Shown one piece after another: positions 52,965 to 63,567 of a stretch of 64,000 bases of DNA. The stretch is from Agrobacterium tumefaciens. GTDB taxonomy: Bacteria; Pseudomonadota; Alphaproteobacteria; Rhizobiales; Rhizobiaceae. The position numbers and the translations under genes are program-made. The notes under the pieces are model-generated. The model did no database searches. It was not told the origin of the DNA and worked only from the letters and a program-made list of their open reading frames with translations. Position 1 is the first letter of the stretch. Each line of letters opens with the position of its first letter. The DNA lies in assembly GCF_017726655.1 (NCBI RefSeq), contig NZ_CP072309.1:62001-126000 (forward strand), in the 5' to 3' direction.

Positions 52965-54062
52965 TCAGACCGGCTGGCGGACGTCGCGTTGCTTCTTCAA
53001 TCGGCTTTTCAGCCATCTCTGGACTGGCTGATCGTAATAGACCGTCAGCCACCAGGAGAGGCACGTCGTGGCAATGAGGAAAACGACGCCCGCCGGCAGG
53101 GCCATATCGTCGCGGTGAACCGCCGGGATCAGAAATTCGGTCCAGGCGAGAAGCGGAATATGCAGGACATAGACCGCATAGGACGCCGTTCCGAGAAACA
53201 CCGATACCGCGCCGACGCTGCGCCCCGGCACCGTTTTGCTGGCGACGACCAGAAGCAGAGGCCAGACGAACAGAACGACCGCAAGGTCAAAAAATGGCCG
53301 AAGCTCGGGCGACATCGCAACTGCGAGAATGGTACAGACCAAGAGAAGGCAAAGGATCGCCTGAACGGGTCTTATTTGCGGTGTGCGATCGCGGAAGCGA
53401 TAAATCAGCACGCCAGCAAAGAACGAGAAGAAGACGCGTCCCATGCCGGCATACATCTCGTGCCAGCGAAAGCCCGCATGCAGACGGCCGAACTCGACCG
53501 CCGCAACCATCAGCACAAACGCACTGATTCCCAGTACAAGAGCAGTCTGCCGCACCGAAAACCGCACACCCCAACGGGCATAAACGGCATTCACCACAAG
53601 TTCGTTGAAGAGCGACCACGCCGGACTAACGAGAAACAGTGCGCCGTTTAGCGTCAGTGTGAAGGGTGCTGGCAAAAACAGCAAGCCCGTGATGAGGGCG
53701 AAAGCGAGTTCGCCGGGATTGATGAGGCGATGCAGATCATCGATCGGCGTCGGCAGGCCGAGCGCGTAGAGACAGATGAAATAAGCGGCCATCAACGTCA
53801 GCGCCAGGACATAAAGCGGATAGAGCCGGGCGAAGCGCGCCTTCATGAAAAAGCTGGGCGTCATGGCGCCTTCGCCCAATCTGCGGCTATAGGCATGCGC
53901 CAGCACGAAACCGCTGAGCGCAAAGAACAAGTCCACGGCCAGATAACTCGACGCCGTGCTCTTTCCAAACAGGTCCTCGGCATGGCGGTGAACGATGAAA
54001 AGAGCGGCCACCCCCCTGATACCGTCTAGCAATATGAACCGTTCCGAAGATGAGTTTATCAT
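52965..54062 (-). CDS. Acyltransferase-3 family membrane protein
   Basis: 365 residues, about ten membrane helices. The family opening is ILLDGIRGVAALFIVHRH with the catalytic His near residue 26, and FFALSGFVLAHAYS and ARFARLYPLYVLAL follow, all typical of OafA/NodX-like acyl transferases that decorate surface polysaccharides or lipids. No polysaccharide cluster is nearby. The divergent neighbour is an acyl carrier protein, which might be its partner, though that is only position-based. Confidence 0.9.
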   Translation of the reverse strand: MINSSSERFILLDGIRGVAALFIVHRHAEDLFGKSTASSYLAVDLFFALSGFVLAHAYSRRLGEGAMTPSFFMKARFARLYPLYVLALTLMAAYFICLYALGLPTPIDDLHRLINPGELAFALITGLLFLPAPFTLTLNGALFLVSPAWSLFNELVVNAVYARWGVRFSVRQTALVLGISAFVLMVAAVEFGRLHAGFRWHEMYAGMGRVFFSFFAGVLIYRFRDRTPQIRPVQAILCLLLVCTILAVAMSPELRPFFDLAVVLFVWPLLLVVASKTVPGRSVGAVSVFLGTASYAVYVLHIPLLAWTEFLIPAVHRDDMALPAGVVFLIATTCLSWWLTVYYDQPVQRWLKSRLKKQRDVRQPV

Positions 54063-54370
54063 GGGTTATGGCTCTGGGGTGACTGAACAGTTTGATGTTC
54101 TAATGGACGAGCTTTACTGCGAGCAGGTTCATCTTAGCCAGCGAAAATATGTTCGGGATCGCGAGCAAACCGCATTATCCTCGACTATGATGTCGGACCC
54201 CCTGCCCTTTCGCTGTTGCGAAAGGCATGATACGCCCCGATGTCATCATCTTTCGACCGGGTGACTCTGCTGCCTGTCCCAGCGAAATCTGTTTTGGTTT
54301 TGTCTTGGAAATTTAAGGCGATTTTACCTGGGTCGGGGTGCCCGGCAGACAAGTCTTGCGGAGTATTACC
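54063..54370. other. Leader region of the acyl carrier protein gene
   Basis: No reliable gene lies here. A perfect hairpin CCTTTCGC-tgtt-GCGAAAGG (54206-54225) is the only clear structure, 145 bases before the carrier protein start, and could be part of a 5' leader or a terminator remnant. Confidence 0.45.
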
Positions 54371-54607
54371 ATGTCCACCGTTGCAGAACGTATCAGAGAC
54401 ATCATCGTCCACCAGCTTGGTGCGGACCCCGCCGCAGTCGTCGATGACGCCAACTTCGCAGACGATCTTGGTGCAGATTCCCTCGAGACCGTCCAGATCG
54501 TGATGGAAATTGAAGAGGAATTCGGGGTCGAAATCCCTGATTCCGCCGCCAACACCATCCTGACTGTCGGCGACGCCATTCGTTTCATTGAAAAAAACAA
54601 AGCCTGA
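54371..54607 (+). CDS. Acyl carrier protein (second copy type)
   Basis: 78 residues from ATG 54371; upstream in-frame ATG at 54338 is without a site. The carrier motif is GADSLE with Ser37 for phosphopantetheine. The acidic helix [14 protein letters not shown] is typical of fatty-acid-type ACPs. The housekeeping ACP is normally in the fab cluster, which is not here, so this is an additional, specialised copy. Its 3' end is ten bases from the convergent GH105 gene. Confidence 0.93.
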   Translation: MSTVAERIRDIIVHQLGADPAAVVDDANFADDLGADSLETVQIVMEIEEEFGVEIPDSAANTILTVGDAIRFIEKNKA

Positions 54608-54617
54608 ACCTGGCGTT

Positions 54618-55748
54618 TCATCCCATCGGCGGGGCCCCTTGGCCGGCATTCACCCCGGCAAGACGCAGGCTCTCCGCATAGGCCATCATTAACGGCCCTA
54701 CACCCTTGGCATCGTCGGAGACAACAGGCTCCGTGAGATAATATTCCGGCGTCCCATCGCGATAATTCCCCTCGAAGCCGCCAAGCCCGGCGACATGCAC
54801 GATACCGATCAGCCGCACCACACCTTGCTCATCAGTTTTGAGGCGCGTCTGCAAGATCGCCTGAAGGGCGCGACGACCCGCTGAAAGGGCGTCGTTCGCC
54901 GCTCTCCCCTGCACGAGCTTCAGTCGCACCGCGCGCAACAATGCATAAGCGAACATGGCAGACGCCGACGTCTCCTCATAGTTGCCCGCGAGGTGCGGTT
55001 CGTCCAGAACCTGCATCCAGAGGCCGTTGTTGGTCTGTCGCGCCACGATGCCCGCCAGAAGGTGCCGTGCCGCATCCCGAAGCGTTCGCGTTGCGTTGTC
55101 TTCCGGAAGAAGTGTCAGCGCGTCCACCAGCGCCATGGCGAGCCACCCGACCGCGCGCGCCCAAACGGCGGGTGATTTGCCGCTTTCGTTGTTGGCCCAA
55201 AGCTGGCTGCGGCTTTCATCGTAACCATGAACATAAAGGTCGCCGCCGTCTTTCGTGACGGCGAGTGCGGTCGAAAACTGGCGTAAGGCATCGCCGATCA
55301 AATCCTCGCGACCTTTGGCAAGGCCATATTCGATCTGGAAGGGAAGACCCATGTAGAGGCCGTCCAGCCAGACCTGGTGCGGGTAGCGCTTCTTGTGCCA
55401 ATAGTTCCCCGCTGCCGTTCGGGGGTGCGTGCTGAGTTGCCCGGCGAGATGCTCCGCAGCCTTGAGGTAACGCGGATCGTTCGTTTCCGCCGAGAGTGGA
55501 AAGAGAACACGCCCGGCTAAAATGTGATCGATATTATATTCCTGCGGATCGTAACCAGCGAGCGTTCCATCAGGCGCTATCTGTTGATCGGCAAGGCGAT
55601 GAAGATGCTCATTCCAGCGACGATCTCCGCTCGCGTCATAAAGCTGCTGCAAACCACGATAGACACACCCGTCCTCGTAACACCAGCTGCCGCCCTTGTA
55701 GTGGCCATATCGGCTCGAAAATTGGTCAAAATAGTCGATGGGATTCAT
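54618..55748 (-). CDS. GH105 unsaturated rhamnogalacturonyl hydrolase
   Basis: 376 residues from ATG 55748; the frame stays open across the next gene, but that part has no homologous character. (alpha/alpha)6-barrel protein with YNIDHILAGR (Asp74) and VWLDGLYMG (Asp129), equivalent to the two catalytic aspartates of YteR. No signal peptide, so it acts in the cytoplasm on imported oligosaccharides with a delta-4,5-unsaturated galacturonate end made by pectate or rhamnogalacturonan lyases. The product opens to 5-keto-4-deoxyuronate, the substrate of KduI encoded upstream. Last gene after the TRAP transporter. Confidence 0.92.
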   Translation of the reverse strand: MNPIDYFDQFSSRYGHYKGGSWCYEDGCVYRGLQQLYDASGDRRWNEHLHRLADQQIAPDGTLAGYDPQEYNIDHILAGRVLFPLSAETNDPRYLKAAEHLAGQLSTHPRTAAGNYWHKKRYPHQVWLDGLYMGLPFQIEYGLAKGREDLIGDALRQFSTALAVTKDGGDLYVHGYDESRSQLWANNESGKSPAVWARAVGWLAMALVDALTLLPEDNATRTLRDAARHLLAGIVARQTNNGLWMQVLDEPHLAGNYEETSASAMFAYALLRAVRLKLVQGRAANDALSAGRRALQAILQTRLKTDEQGVVRLIGIVHVAGLGGFEGNYRDGTPEYYLTEPVVSDDAKGVGPLMMAYAESLRLAGVNAGQGAPPMG

Positions 55749-55828
55749 TAATCGCCTCGCCGCAACTGTAAAAGCGCCGGTTGATCGCGACATCCGGCGC
55801 CCATTGATTTTTACCCGCCAATCCCGCT

Positions 55829-57109
55829 TCAGCGGAAAAGCGAAGGCAGCCAAAGGGAGAGCGACGGAATATAGGTCACGGCCAGCAGCACGGCGATACT
55901 CGCGCCGAAGAACGGCCAGATCGTGCGCATCGCCTCCCGTATCGATATGCCGCCGACCGCGCAGCCGACGAAGAGCACGGTTCCGACCGGCGGTGTGTTG
56001 AGACCGATACCAGCGTTCAGGATCATGACCACGCCGAAATGGACGGGGTCTATGCCGAAGGCCTTCACGACGGGCAGAAGCACCGGCGTGGAGATGATGA
56101 CCATCGGCGCCATGTCCATGAAGGTGCCGAGCAACAGCAGGATGACATTGATGACCAGCAGCACGATGATCGGATTGTCCGAAATCGCGCTGATCGCGGC
56201 AATCATCAGCGTCTGCACCTGCAGAAAGGCCATCAGCCAACCAAACGATGCGGCTGTCCCGATGACGAGCAGAACCATAGCCGTGGTACGGACCGCTCCC
56301 ATCACCGCGTCCACGAAACCTTCCCAGTTGAGCTCGCGGTAGACCAGCATGGCGACGAGAAAGGCATAGAGCACCGCAATGCAGGAACTTTCGGTCGCCG
56401 TGAAAACGCCTGAACGGACGCCGCCGAAGATAATGCCGATCAGGAGGATGCCCGGAAATGAGGCCAGCAGGTAATACATCAGCCTGGAAAAACCCGGGAA
56501 TGGCTCGGACGGATAACCCTTGCGCCGCGCAACGATATAGGCCGTCACCATCAGCGCCGCAGCAAGCAGGAAGCCCGGAATGATGCCGGCGGTGAAAAGA
56601 TCGGCCACCGAGACGTTGCCGCCGGCCGCGATCGAATAAAGGATCATGTTATGCGACGGCGGGATCATCAGCGCGATGATAGCCGCGTTGACGGTGACGT
56701 TGACGGCGTAATCCCTGTCATAACCGCGCTTGGCCATTTGCGGGATCATCAGCCCACCCACAGCCGAGGCATCGGCGACGGCCGAGCCGGAGATGCCGCC
56801 GAACAGCGTCGAAGCGACAATGTTTACCTGTCCCAGACCGCCGCGCAGGTGCCCGACGAGGCCGGCGGCGAAGCGGATGAGGCGATGGGCAATACCGCCA
56901 CGCACCATCAGGTCGCCTGCGAAGATGAAGAACGGGATCGCCATCATCGCAAAAACGTTCATGCCCGAATTCATCTGCTGGAAGACGACGATTGGCGGCA
57001 GGCCGAGATAAAGAACGGTGGCGAAGGAGGCGATGCCGAGGCAGAACGCAATCGGCGTGCCGATCAGCATCAGCAGCGTGAAGACGCCGAAGAGAATGGT
57101 GTAAGCCAT
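55829..57109 (-). CDS. TRAP transporter large permease (DctM)
   Basis: 426 residues, about 12 helices. Signature stretches include GTPIAFCLGIASF, FIFAGDLMVRGGIA, GGISGSAVADASAVGG and LGTFMDMAPMVIISTP. DctM carries the substrate path, using a sodium or proton gradient. Its ATG shares one base with the stop of DctQ (TAATG). The operon order is P, Q, M, then GH105. Confidence 0.94.
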   Translation of the reverse strand: MAYTILFGVFTLLMLIGTPIAFCLGIASFATVLYLGLPPIVVFQQMNSGMNVFAMMAIPFFIFAGDLMVRGGIAHRLIRFAAGLVGHLRGGLGQVNIVASTLFGGISGSAVADASAVGGLMIPQMAKRGYDRDYAVNVTVNAAIIALMIPPSHNMILYSIAAGGNVSVADLFTAGIIPGFLLAAALMVTAYIVARRKGYPSEPFPGFSRLMYYLLASFPGILLIGIIFGGVRSGVFTATESSCIAVLYAFLVAMLVYRELNWEGFVDAVMGAVRTTAMVLLVIGTAASFGWLMAFLQVQTLMIAAISAISDNPIIVLLVINVILLLLGTFMDMAPMVIISTPVLLPVVKAFGIDPVHFGVVMILNAGIGLNTPPVGTVLFVGCAVGGISIREAMRTIWPFFGASIAVLLAVTYIPSLSLWLPSLFR

Positions 57110-57630
57110 TACGCGGCCTCCTGCACAACGACGTCAGCTGCGATGTCCTCGCCGATGGCAAGGTCGACGAAACGTTCGGCGGCGAAAAGCGCGATGAGGA
57201 AACCCCCACCGATCAACGGAAAGAAGTCCGTTCCGCCCGGCCAGCCGAGAACCGGAATGGTCGCTGACCACGTGCCCATTGAAAGCGACGTGCCGTACCA
57301 GGCCATGCCGGCGCCGAAAAAGAAGATAAGCGCAAGACTGGTCATGTCCATGCCTTTCTGAACCCGGGGCGGCATCATGTAGCGCAGGATATCGAGCCCC
57401 AGATGCACGCTTTCGCGCACGCCAACGGCTGCCCCCAGCATGATGAACCATGACATCAGATGCAGCGACAGCGGCTCCGACCAGCTGGGTGAATCATTGA
57501 GAATATATCGCGCGAAAACCTGCCAGCCGACGATCAGCGTCATGGCGATCATGCCGATACCGGCAATATAGAGCGACGCGTGGCTGAGCGCGCCGAGAAG
57601 GGGGCGGATTGCCCGCATGAAATTTCGCAT
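57109..57630 (-). CDS. TRAP transporter small permease (DctQ)
   Basis: 173 residues from ATG 57630 (GGAGG seven bases ahead); ORF extension upstream lacks a site. Four helices, with the small-subunit segment FARYILNDSPSWSEPL and GAAVGVRESVHLGLDI. Couples the binding protein to DctM. Starts 70 bases after dctP, past a strong hairpin. Confidence 0.92.
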   Translation of the reverse strand: MRNFMRAIRPLLGALSHASLYIAGIGMIAMTLIVGWQVFARYILNDSPSWSEPLSLHLMSWFIMLGAAVGVRESVHLGLDILRYMMPPRVQKGMDMTSLALIFFFGAGMAWYGTSLSMGTWSATIPVLGWPGGTDFFPLIGGGFLIALFAAERFVDLAIGEDIAADVVVQEAA

Positions 57631-57663
57631 TGTCTGTTCCTCCCGCATCAACGGTGGCAAAAG

Positions 57664-57693
57664 AAAACCGGCCCTGTCTCCAAGGCCGGTTTT
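57664..57693 (-). terminator. Intra-operon hairpin between dctP and dctQ
   Basis: Perfect 10-bp arms AAAACCGGCC (57664-57673) and GGCCGGTTTT (57684-57693) around a 10-nt loop, ending in TTTT on the minus strand. Partial termination here would make binding protein more abundant than channel. Confidence 0.7.
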
Positions 57694-57700
57694 CCGCGCG

Positions 57701-58678
57701 TTACTTGACCGCTTTCACCCGTTCCAGAAGGTCTTTCATCTTCGGATCGGTCACGAACTTGTCGTAGACCGGACCCATCGCGGCCGCGAATTCCTCCTTG
57801 TTGACCTTGATGACATTGGCGCCACCGGCGCGCACCTTCTCTTCCGACGCCTTTTCGCGGGCGCTCCAGAGTTCGCGCATCTTGCCAACGGAATCCTTCG
57901 CTGCCTGACGCAGCAGCTTCTGGTCCTCAGGCGAAAGCTTGTCATAGGAGATCTTCGAAATGACGAGGATTTCCGGGTTCAGCGAATGTTCGGTCAGAGA
58001 ATAGTTTTTCGCCACCTCATAATGGCGCGCGGATTCGTAGGATGGCCAGTTGTTTTCCGCGCCATCGACGACACCGGTTTCAAGGGACGAATAGACCTCG
58101 CCCATCGGCATCGGCGTCGGGTTCGCGCCAAAGGCCTGCATCATTGAAATCCACAGATCAGACTGCTGCACGCGGATTTTAAGGCCCTTCAAATCGGCCA
58201 GTTTCTCGATGGGCTTTTTGGTGGTGTAGAAGGAACGCGCACCGGAATCGTAAAAGGCAAGGCCGATAAGGCCGTGCGGTTCGAAGGCCGCCAGAACCTC
58301 GTCACCGATCGGGCCGTCGACCGTATTGTGCATATGCTCCGTCGAGCGGAACAGGAAAGGCAGGCCGAGAACCGTGGTTTCCTTCACCAGATTATTGAAG
58401 GGCGCGGCGTTGACTCGGTTCATGTCGATGACGCCAAAGCGGGTCTGCTCGATAGTGTCCTTCTCGCCGCCGAGCACGGAATTGTTCATCACCTGTATCT
58501 TGATGCGGCCATTGCTGCGTTCGGCCAGCAACTCGCCCATATATTTCACAGCCTCGACCGTCGGATAACCATCCGGATGAATGTCGGCCGACCGCAGAGT
58601 GATTTCCTGCGCCGCGGCGGGAACGCCTGACAGCGCGAGCCCCATCGCGACGCACATCATGCTTGCAATCTTTTTCAT
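57701..58678 (-). CDS. TRAP transporter substrate-binding protein (DctP)
   Basis: 325 residues from ATG 58678 (CGGAGGAGG close upstream). Signal peptide [20 protein letters not shown]..., cut near AAA-Q. The type is Dct[20 protein letters not shown], the conserved ...LKIRVQQSD with the carboxylate-binding Arg, and [21 protein letters not shown]. Context in a uronate cluster suggests galacturonate, glucuronate or galactarate as ligand; the Arg fits an acidic sugar. Confidence 0.93.
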   Translation of the reverse strand: MKKIASMMCVAMGLALSGVPAAAQEITLRSADIHPDGYPTVEAVKYMGELLAERSNGRIKIQVMNNSVLGGEKDTIEQTRFGVIDMNRVNAAPFNNLVKETTVLGLPFLFRSTEHMHNTVDGPIGDEVLAAFEPHGLIGLAFYDSGARSFYTTKKPIEKLADLKGLKIRVQQSDLWISMMQAFGANPTPMPMGEVYSSLETGVVDGAENNWPSYESARHYEVAKNYSLTEHSLNPEILVISKISYDKLSPEDQKLLRQAAKDSVGKMRELWSAREKASEEKVRAGGANVIKVNKEEFAAAMGPVYDKFVTDPKMKDLLERVKAVK

Positions 58679-58816
58679 GCTTTCCTCCTCCGTTGTTGAT
58701 ACGGCCCGGCCCCTCCAAGGCCTAGCGGACCGATTTGTGACGCCCCTCCGGGCCGGCATGCAAAGACCTTTCGCTTGAAGAGATGATGGGCCCTTCCCCA
58801 ACCATCCCCAACGAAA

Positions 58817-59695
58817 CTAAGTCGCCTTGACGGGCGACAGCTTGAACAGCGCTTCCGGGTTCTCGACCAGCGCCCGACGGCGCGCCGCCTCATCCGGCAA
58901 CCAGCCGAGCGTCAGTTCCGCCAGCCGGGCATCATCGGGATAGGCCGCCGTCTCGCGCACCGAATTGTGCGGCCAGTTGGTGCCCCAGACGATGCGCTCC
59001 GGCGCGTGGGCCGCAATCACCCGGGAAAAGGCGGCAACATCCGCATAGGGCCAACTCTCCCGCGAACTTTCGTAGACGCCGGCAAATTTGAACCATAGAT
59101 TGCCGCGGTCGATGAGTTTGAGAAGCGCCGCCATTTCGGGCCCATCGGTTTTGATGCCCTTGAAGAACTTGCCGTGATGATCGAACACCCACCGGGAGCG
59201 GATTTTCTGAAGGCGCGGCAGATGGTCGAGAAGACCGTTTCCGTCGAACTGTACCGCCACCATCCAGTCGGCCGCATGCGCCCGCTGGTCCACCGCCTCG
59301 AGCTCGGAAAGGTTCACCGCGCCACCCGGCAGATCCATGATACGCGCGCCGACCGCACCCGCAGCGGTAAGTTTTTCCATCTCCTTTTCGGTCGTGCTCG
59401 CATCGATGATGACCACGGCGCGGGCTGCGTCGCCCATTTCTGCGACGCAGGCGAGCGTGTTGCCATTGTCGCGCTGATGGGCGTTGCCCTGCGTGACGAT
59501 GACCCGATCTATGCCGAGCCATTGCATGAGGCGACGATAATTCTCCGGCCCCGGCAGGGCGCCCGGCGGCAACCCCGGACCACCCGGTAAGGCGGGGTAA
59601 CCGGGGAGGTACATGTGCATCTGCGTATCGACCGCCCCTTTCGGGAAAGTGGGGTTCGGCGCAGTGCCGCTCAGTTTTCTGACAAGTTCGCTCAT
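58817..59695 (-). CDS. gli: D-galactarolactone isomerase (amidohydrolase superfamily)
   Basis: 292 residues. Amidohydrolase TIM barrel of the LigI group: DTQMHMYLPGYP near 23-34, VIVTQGNAHQRDNGNTLACVAEMG split around 78-100, VFDHHGKFF and IVWGTNWPHN. A. fabrum C58 Gli (Atu3138, from memory) isomerises D-galactaro-1,5-lactone to the 1,4-lactone and is the closest described relative in the same gene order. It overlaps gci by four bases (ATGA). The binding-protein gene starts 138 bases downstream. Confidence 0.88.
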   Translation of the reverse strand: MSELVRKLSGTAPNPTFPKGAVDTQMHMYLPGYPALPGGPGLPPGALPGPENYRRLMQWLGIDRVIVTQGNAHQRDNGNTLACVAEMGDAARAVVIIDASTTEKEMEKLTAAGAVGARIMDLPGGAVNLSELEAVDQRAHAADWMVAVQFDGNGLLDHLPRLQKIRSRWVFDHHGKFFKGIKTDGPEMAALLKLIDRGNLWFKFAGVYESSRESWPYADVAAFSRVIAAHAPERIVWGTNWPHNSVRETAAYPDDARLAELTLGWLPDEAARRRALVENPEALFKLSPVKAT

Positions 59696-60828
59696 GGGTC
59701 TGGCATCCTGAATTCTGTCAATGCATCGCGGTTGATCTCGATGCCGAGACCGGGACCATCGGGAATGGCGACGATGCCGTTTACCGCCTCGAGAGACGCA
59801 CGCAGGACAGCCTGGCGGAACGGATTATGGGTGCGATCAAATTCCATGATCGGCTCGATCGGATTGACCCGCACCGGGTCCGGCGTCATCACCGCCATGA
59901 ATTGCAGCGCGGCGGCGATCTGCACGCCGGTACCCCAGACATGCGGCACGATACGCACGCCGTGCAGCGTAGCAAGCGTGGCAATCTTCTGCGTTTCTGA
60001 AAAACCGCCACAGCCGCACAGATCAGGCTGAAGAATATCTACGGCGCCGGCGGAAAGCGCCTGCCACATGCCATAACGCCCGTGCCACGTCTCGCCGCCC
60101 GCAACCGGGATCGGCTGACCGGCCCGCACGCGCTGATAGGCGTCGAGTTGTTCCGGGACCACCGGCTCCTCGAACCAGTCGATACCATAGTCTGCCGCAC
60201 GGTTGCCAAGAGTGATCGCTTCGGAGACGGTGTAACCGTGATTGGCGTCGATCATCAGCCGCATATCCGGCCCGATCGCCTCGCGCACCGCGGCGATGAC
60301 CCTGATATCTTCCTCGATGCCGAAACCGATCTTGATCTTGCAAGCGTGGAAACCTTCCGCGCGGCGCGCCGCCATTTCGGACGCATTGTCTGAAACGCGG
60401 TCGACACCATCACGCTTGAAGCTGCCGGTGGCATAGGCGCGCACGCTCTCGCGCCAGCGCCCGCCGAGCAGCATTGAGATTGAAGCACCGTAGTGCTTGC
60501 CCTTGATATCCCAGAGCGCGATATCGATACCGGACAAGGCGGTGAGGCTGAGGCCGCGCTGCCCCTGATCGCGCAGGGCATTATAAAGCACGGCCCAGAT
60601 TTTTTCGGTCTGCCGAGGGTCCTGGCCGATCAGCCAGCCGGAATAGGCCTGAACCACGGCAGCGTTCGGCCGCGCCGGACCGAGGCATTCGCCCCAGCCG
60701 ACCGTTCCGTCGTCGCATTCGATCTCCACCAGAACATGGGCGCGACGATCAAAGCGCATGGAGGCGCTTTCGAACGGCGTGTCCAGACGATGTTCGAGCA
60801 GATGCGTGCGCACCGCCGTGATCTTCAT
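59692..60828 (-). CDS. gci: Galactarolactone cycloisomerase (enolase superfamily)
   Basis: 378 residues. Enolase superfamily, mandelate-racemase group: K-x-K at Lys164/Lys166 (CKIKIG), metal ligands Asp194 (MIDANHG), Glu220 (WFEEP) and Glu246 (GGETWHG), and His296 (PHVWGTG). This is the set of A. fabrum Gci, which opens D-galactaro-1,4-lactone to 3-deoxy-2-keto-hexarate. Followed directly by gli (overlap), preceded by kdgD after 24 bases. Confidence 0.93.
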   Translation of the reverse strand: MKITAVRTHLLEHRLDTPFESASMRFDRRAHVLVEIECDDGTVGWGECLGPARPNAAVVQAYSGWLIGQDPRQTEKIWAVLYNALRDQGQRGLSLTALSGIDIALWDIKGKHYGASISMLLGGRWRESVRAYATGSFKRDGVDRVSDNASEMAARRAEGFHACKIKIGFGIEEDIRVIAAVREAIGPDMRLMIDANHGYTVSEAITLGNRAADYGIDWFEEPVVPEQLDAYQRVRAGQPIPVAGGETWHGRYGMWQALSAGAVDILQPDLCGCGGFSETQKIATLATLHGVRIVPHVWGTGVQIAAALQFMAVMTPDPVRVNPIEPIMEFDRTHNPFRQAVLRASLEAVNGIVAIPDGPGLGIEINRDALTEFRMPDP

Positions 60829-60852
60829 CGCTCCCCTCCCGTTAAGTCTTCC

Positions 60853-61859
<1,007 letters not shown>

Positions 61860-61867
61860 TCCGGGCA

Positions 61868-62611
61868 TCAGCGCGCCAACCAGCCACCATCGACATTGAG
61901 AATGGCGCCATGGACATAATCGGCAGCGGGCGAGGCCAGAAAAACGGCGGCGCCGGCAATATCGTCAGACCGGCCCCATCGCCCGGCCGGGATGCGTTCC
62001 AGAATAGCCCTGTTGCGAGCAACATCGGCCCGCAGCGCCTCAGTGTTGTTCGTTTCCATGTAACCCGGGGCGATCGCGTTGACGTTTATGCCCTTGGCCG
62101 CCCATTCATTCGCGAGGAGCTTGGTGAGGCCGGCAACGCCATGTTTCGCCGCTGTATAGGACGGCACGCGGATGCCGCCCTGGAAGGAGAGGAGCGAGGC
62201 GATATTGACCACCTTGCCGGAGCGCCTTTTTGCCAGCAATTCCTTCGCAAAGGCCTGCGTGGTGAAGAACAGCGCCTTGAGATTGACGTCCATCACCTCG
62301 TCCCAGTCGAGCTCGGAAAACTCGACGGAATCGGCGCGGCGGATGATGCCGGCATTGTTGACGAGAATATCGAAACCGGCGTCATTGAAACTGTCCTTCG
62401 CCGCCAGCGGATCGGAAAAATCGAGAAGCAGCGAACTCGCCTTGCCACCATCTTTTGCGATAATATCAAGGGTTTCGTCCGGCGCACGGCGGGCGGCGCA
62501 GACAACTTCTGCACCGGCGGCGGCGAGGCCTATCGCAATCGCCTGGCCAAGCCCCGTATTCGCGCCCGTGACCAGCGCTTTACGTCCCTCAAGCGAAAAG
62601 GGATTTTTCAT
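61868..62611 (-). CDS. kduD: 2-dehydro-3-deoxy-D-gluconate 5-dehydrogenase (SDR)
   Basis: 247 residues, short-chain dehydrogenase: cofactor motif TGANTGLG (15-22), NNAG, catalytic Ser in ASLLSF and Tyr-x-x-x-Lys in YTAAK. In the KduD family it reduces 2,5-diketo-3-deoxygluconate to 2-keto-3-deoxygluconate with NADH. The ATG overlaps the kduI stop (ATGA). Paired with KduI as in enterobacterial pectin use. Confidence 0.93.
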   Translation of the reverse strand: MKNPFSLEGRKALVTGANTGLGQAIAIGLAAAGAEVVCAARRAPDETLDIIAKDGGKASSLLLDFSDPLAAKDSFNDAGFDILVNNAGIIRRADSVEFSELDWDEVMDVNLKALFFTTQAFAKELLAKRRSGKVVNIASLLSFQGGIRVPSYTAAKHGVAGLTKLLANEWAAKGINVNAIAPGYMETNNTEALRADVARNRAILERIPAGRWGRSDDIAGAAVFLASPAADYVHGAILNVDGGWLAR

Positions 62612-63432
62612 TTCAGATCCCCCGGCTGGATGAAGTCCATATCTGTGTAGTCGACGTTGTCACCCGCCATTGCCCATATAAAGGTGTAGGAACCGATCCC
62701 TGCACCGGAATGGATCGACCAGGGCGGCGAGATCGCGCCTTCTTCATTCGAGATGAACAGGTGCCGGGTTTCCTGCGGCTCGCCCATCAAATGCAATACG
62801 CGCGACGTTTCATCCATGCCAAAATAAAGATAGGCCTCCATGCGGCGGTCATGGATATGTGAGGGTATGGTGTTCCAGACAGACCCCTCCTCCAGCGTCG
62901 TATAGCCCAGAACAAGCTGGCAGCTTTCCATGACGAGCGGATGGATGAACTGGTTGATGGTGCGCTTGTTGGAGGTCTCGGTCGCACCGAGCTTGACCTC
63001 CTTACTTTCGGCAAGGCTGACGAGTTTTGCCGGGAGACTGCGATGGGCCGGGCATGACGTGATGTAGAACCGGCCCGCGCCATTAAAGGTCACCGCACCG
63101 CTGCCCGCACCGAGATAAAGCACGTCGCCGCGATTGAGCGAATAGGTCTCGCCACCGGCGCTGACCGTGCCAGCGTCACCAATATTGACAATGCCCATTT
63201 CCCGCCGGTCGAGGAAAGACGGCGTTTTTGTCTCCTCGACCTTGTCCAGCGTCAGCGGCGCGCCATCCGGCACCGCACCACCCATGACGAAGCGGTCGTA
63301 ATGGGTGTAGATGAGCCGGATCTCACCGGGCCGGAACATATCGCTCGCAAGGAAATGGCGGCGGAGCCCGTCGGTAGCCAGCGTTTTAGCATAGTCCGGA
63401 TTCACAGCCTGCCTGGTCTCGACGGTCAGCAT
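62608..63432 (-). CDS. kduI: 5-keto-4-deoxyuronate isomerase
   Basis: 274 residues, bicupin-like fold of the KduI family. The zinc ligands His-x-His-x4-Glu are in PSHIHDRRMEAYLYF (about 191-205), with the last His in WSIHSGAG. The enzyme isomerises 5-keto-4-deoxyuronate, made from the GH105 product, to 2,5-diketo-3-deoxygluconate for KduD. Divergent from udh; 135 bases separate the starts. Confidence 0.94.
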   Translation of the reverse strand: MLTVETRQAVNPDYAKTLATDGLRRHFLASDMFRPGEIRLIYTHYDRFVMGGAVPDGAPLTLDKVEETKTPSFLDRREMGIVNIGDAGTVSAGGETYSLNRGDVLYLGAGSGAVTFNGAGRFYITSCPAHRSLPAKLVSLAESKEVKLGATETSNKRTINQFIHPLVMESCQLVLGYTTLEEGSVWNTIPSHIHDRRMEAYLYFGMDETSRVLHLMGEPQETRHLFISNEEGAISPPWSIHSGAGIGSYTFIWAMAGDNVDYTDMDFIQPGDLK

Positions 63433-63567
63433 CCAACCTCTCCCTCATCATTGTTGCGTCATGCACATATTATATGTTACGCGATTTGTGAATTATATGT
63501 ATGATAACGTCAAGGGCTCGTATTCTTTCAAGTGCAAAGGACGCGCAAGCCGAAACGGGGAGTGGGA
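63433..63567. promoter_or_regulatory. Divergent kduI-udh promoter region
   Basis: AT-rich gap with a 13-bp perfect palindrome ACATATTATATGT (63465-63477). The nonamer ATTATATGT is repeated directly at 63469 and 63492 (23 bp apart, about two helical turns), a possible regulator site. The same nonamer also occurs at 7371 upstream of the racemase. Confidence 0.45.

Noticed and set aside
53995..54264. Small plus-strand frame starting within the acyltransferase gene
   Set aside because: No site before its ATGs, low-complexity end, and it overlaps the start of a well-supported gene.
55749..56240. N-terminal extension of the GH105 frame that would suggest a fusion with a transporter fragment
   Set aside because: It overlaps DctM out of frame, has shadow-like composition and no ribosome-binding site.
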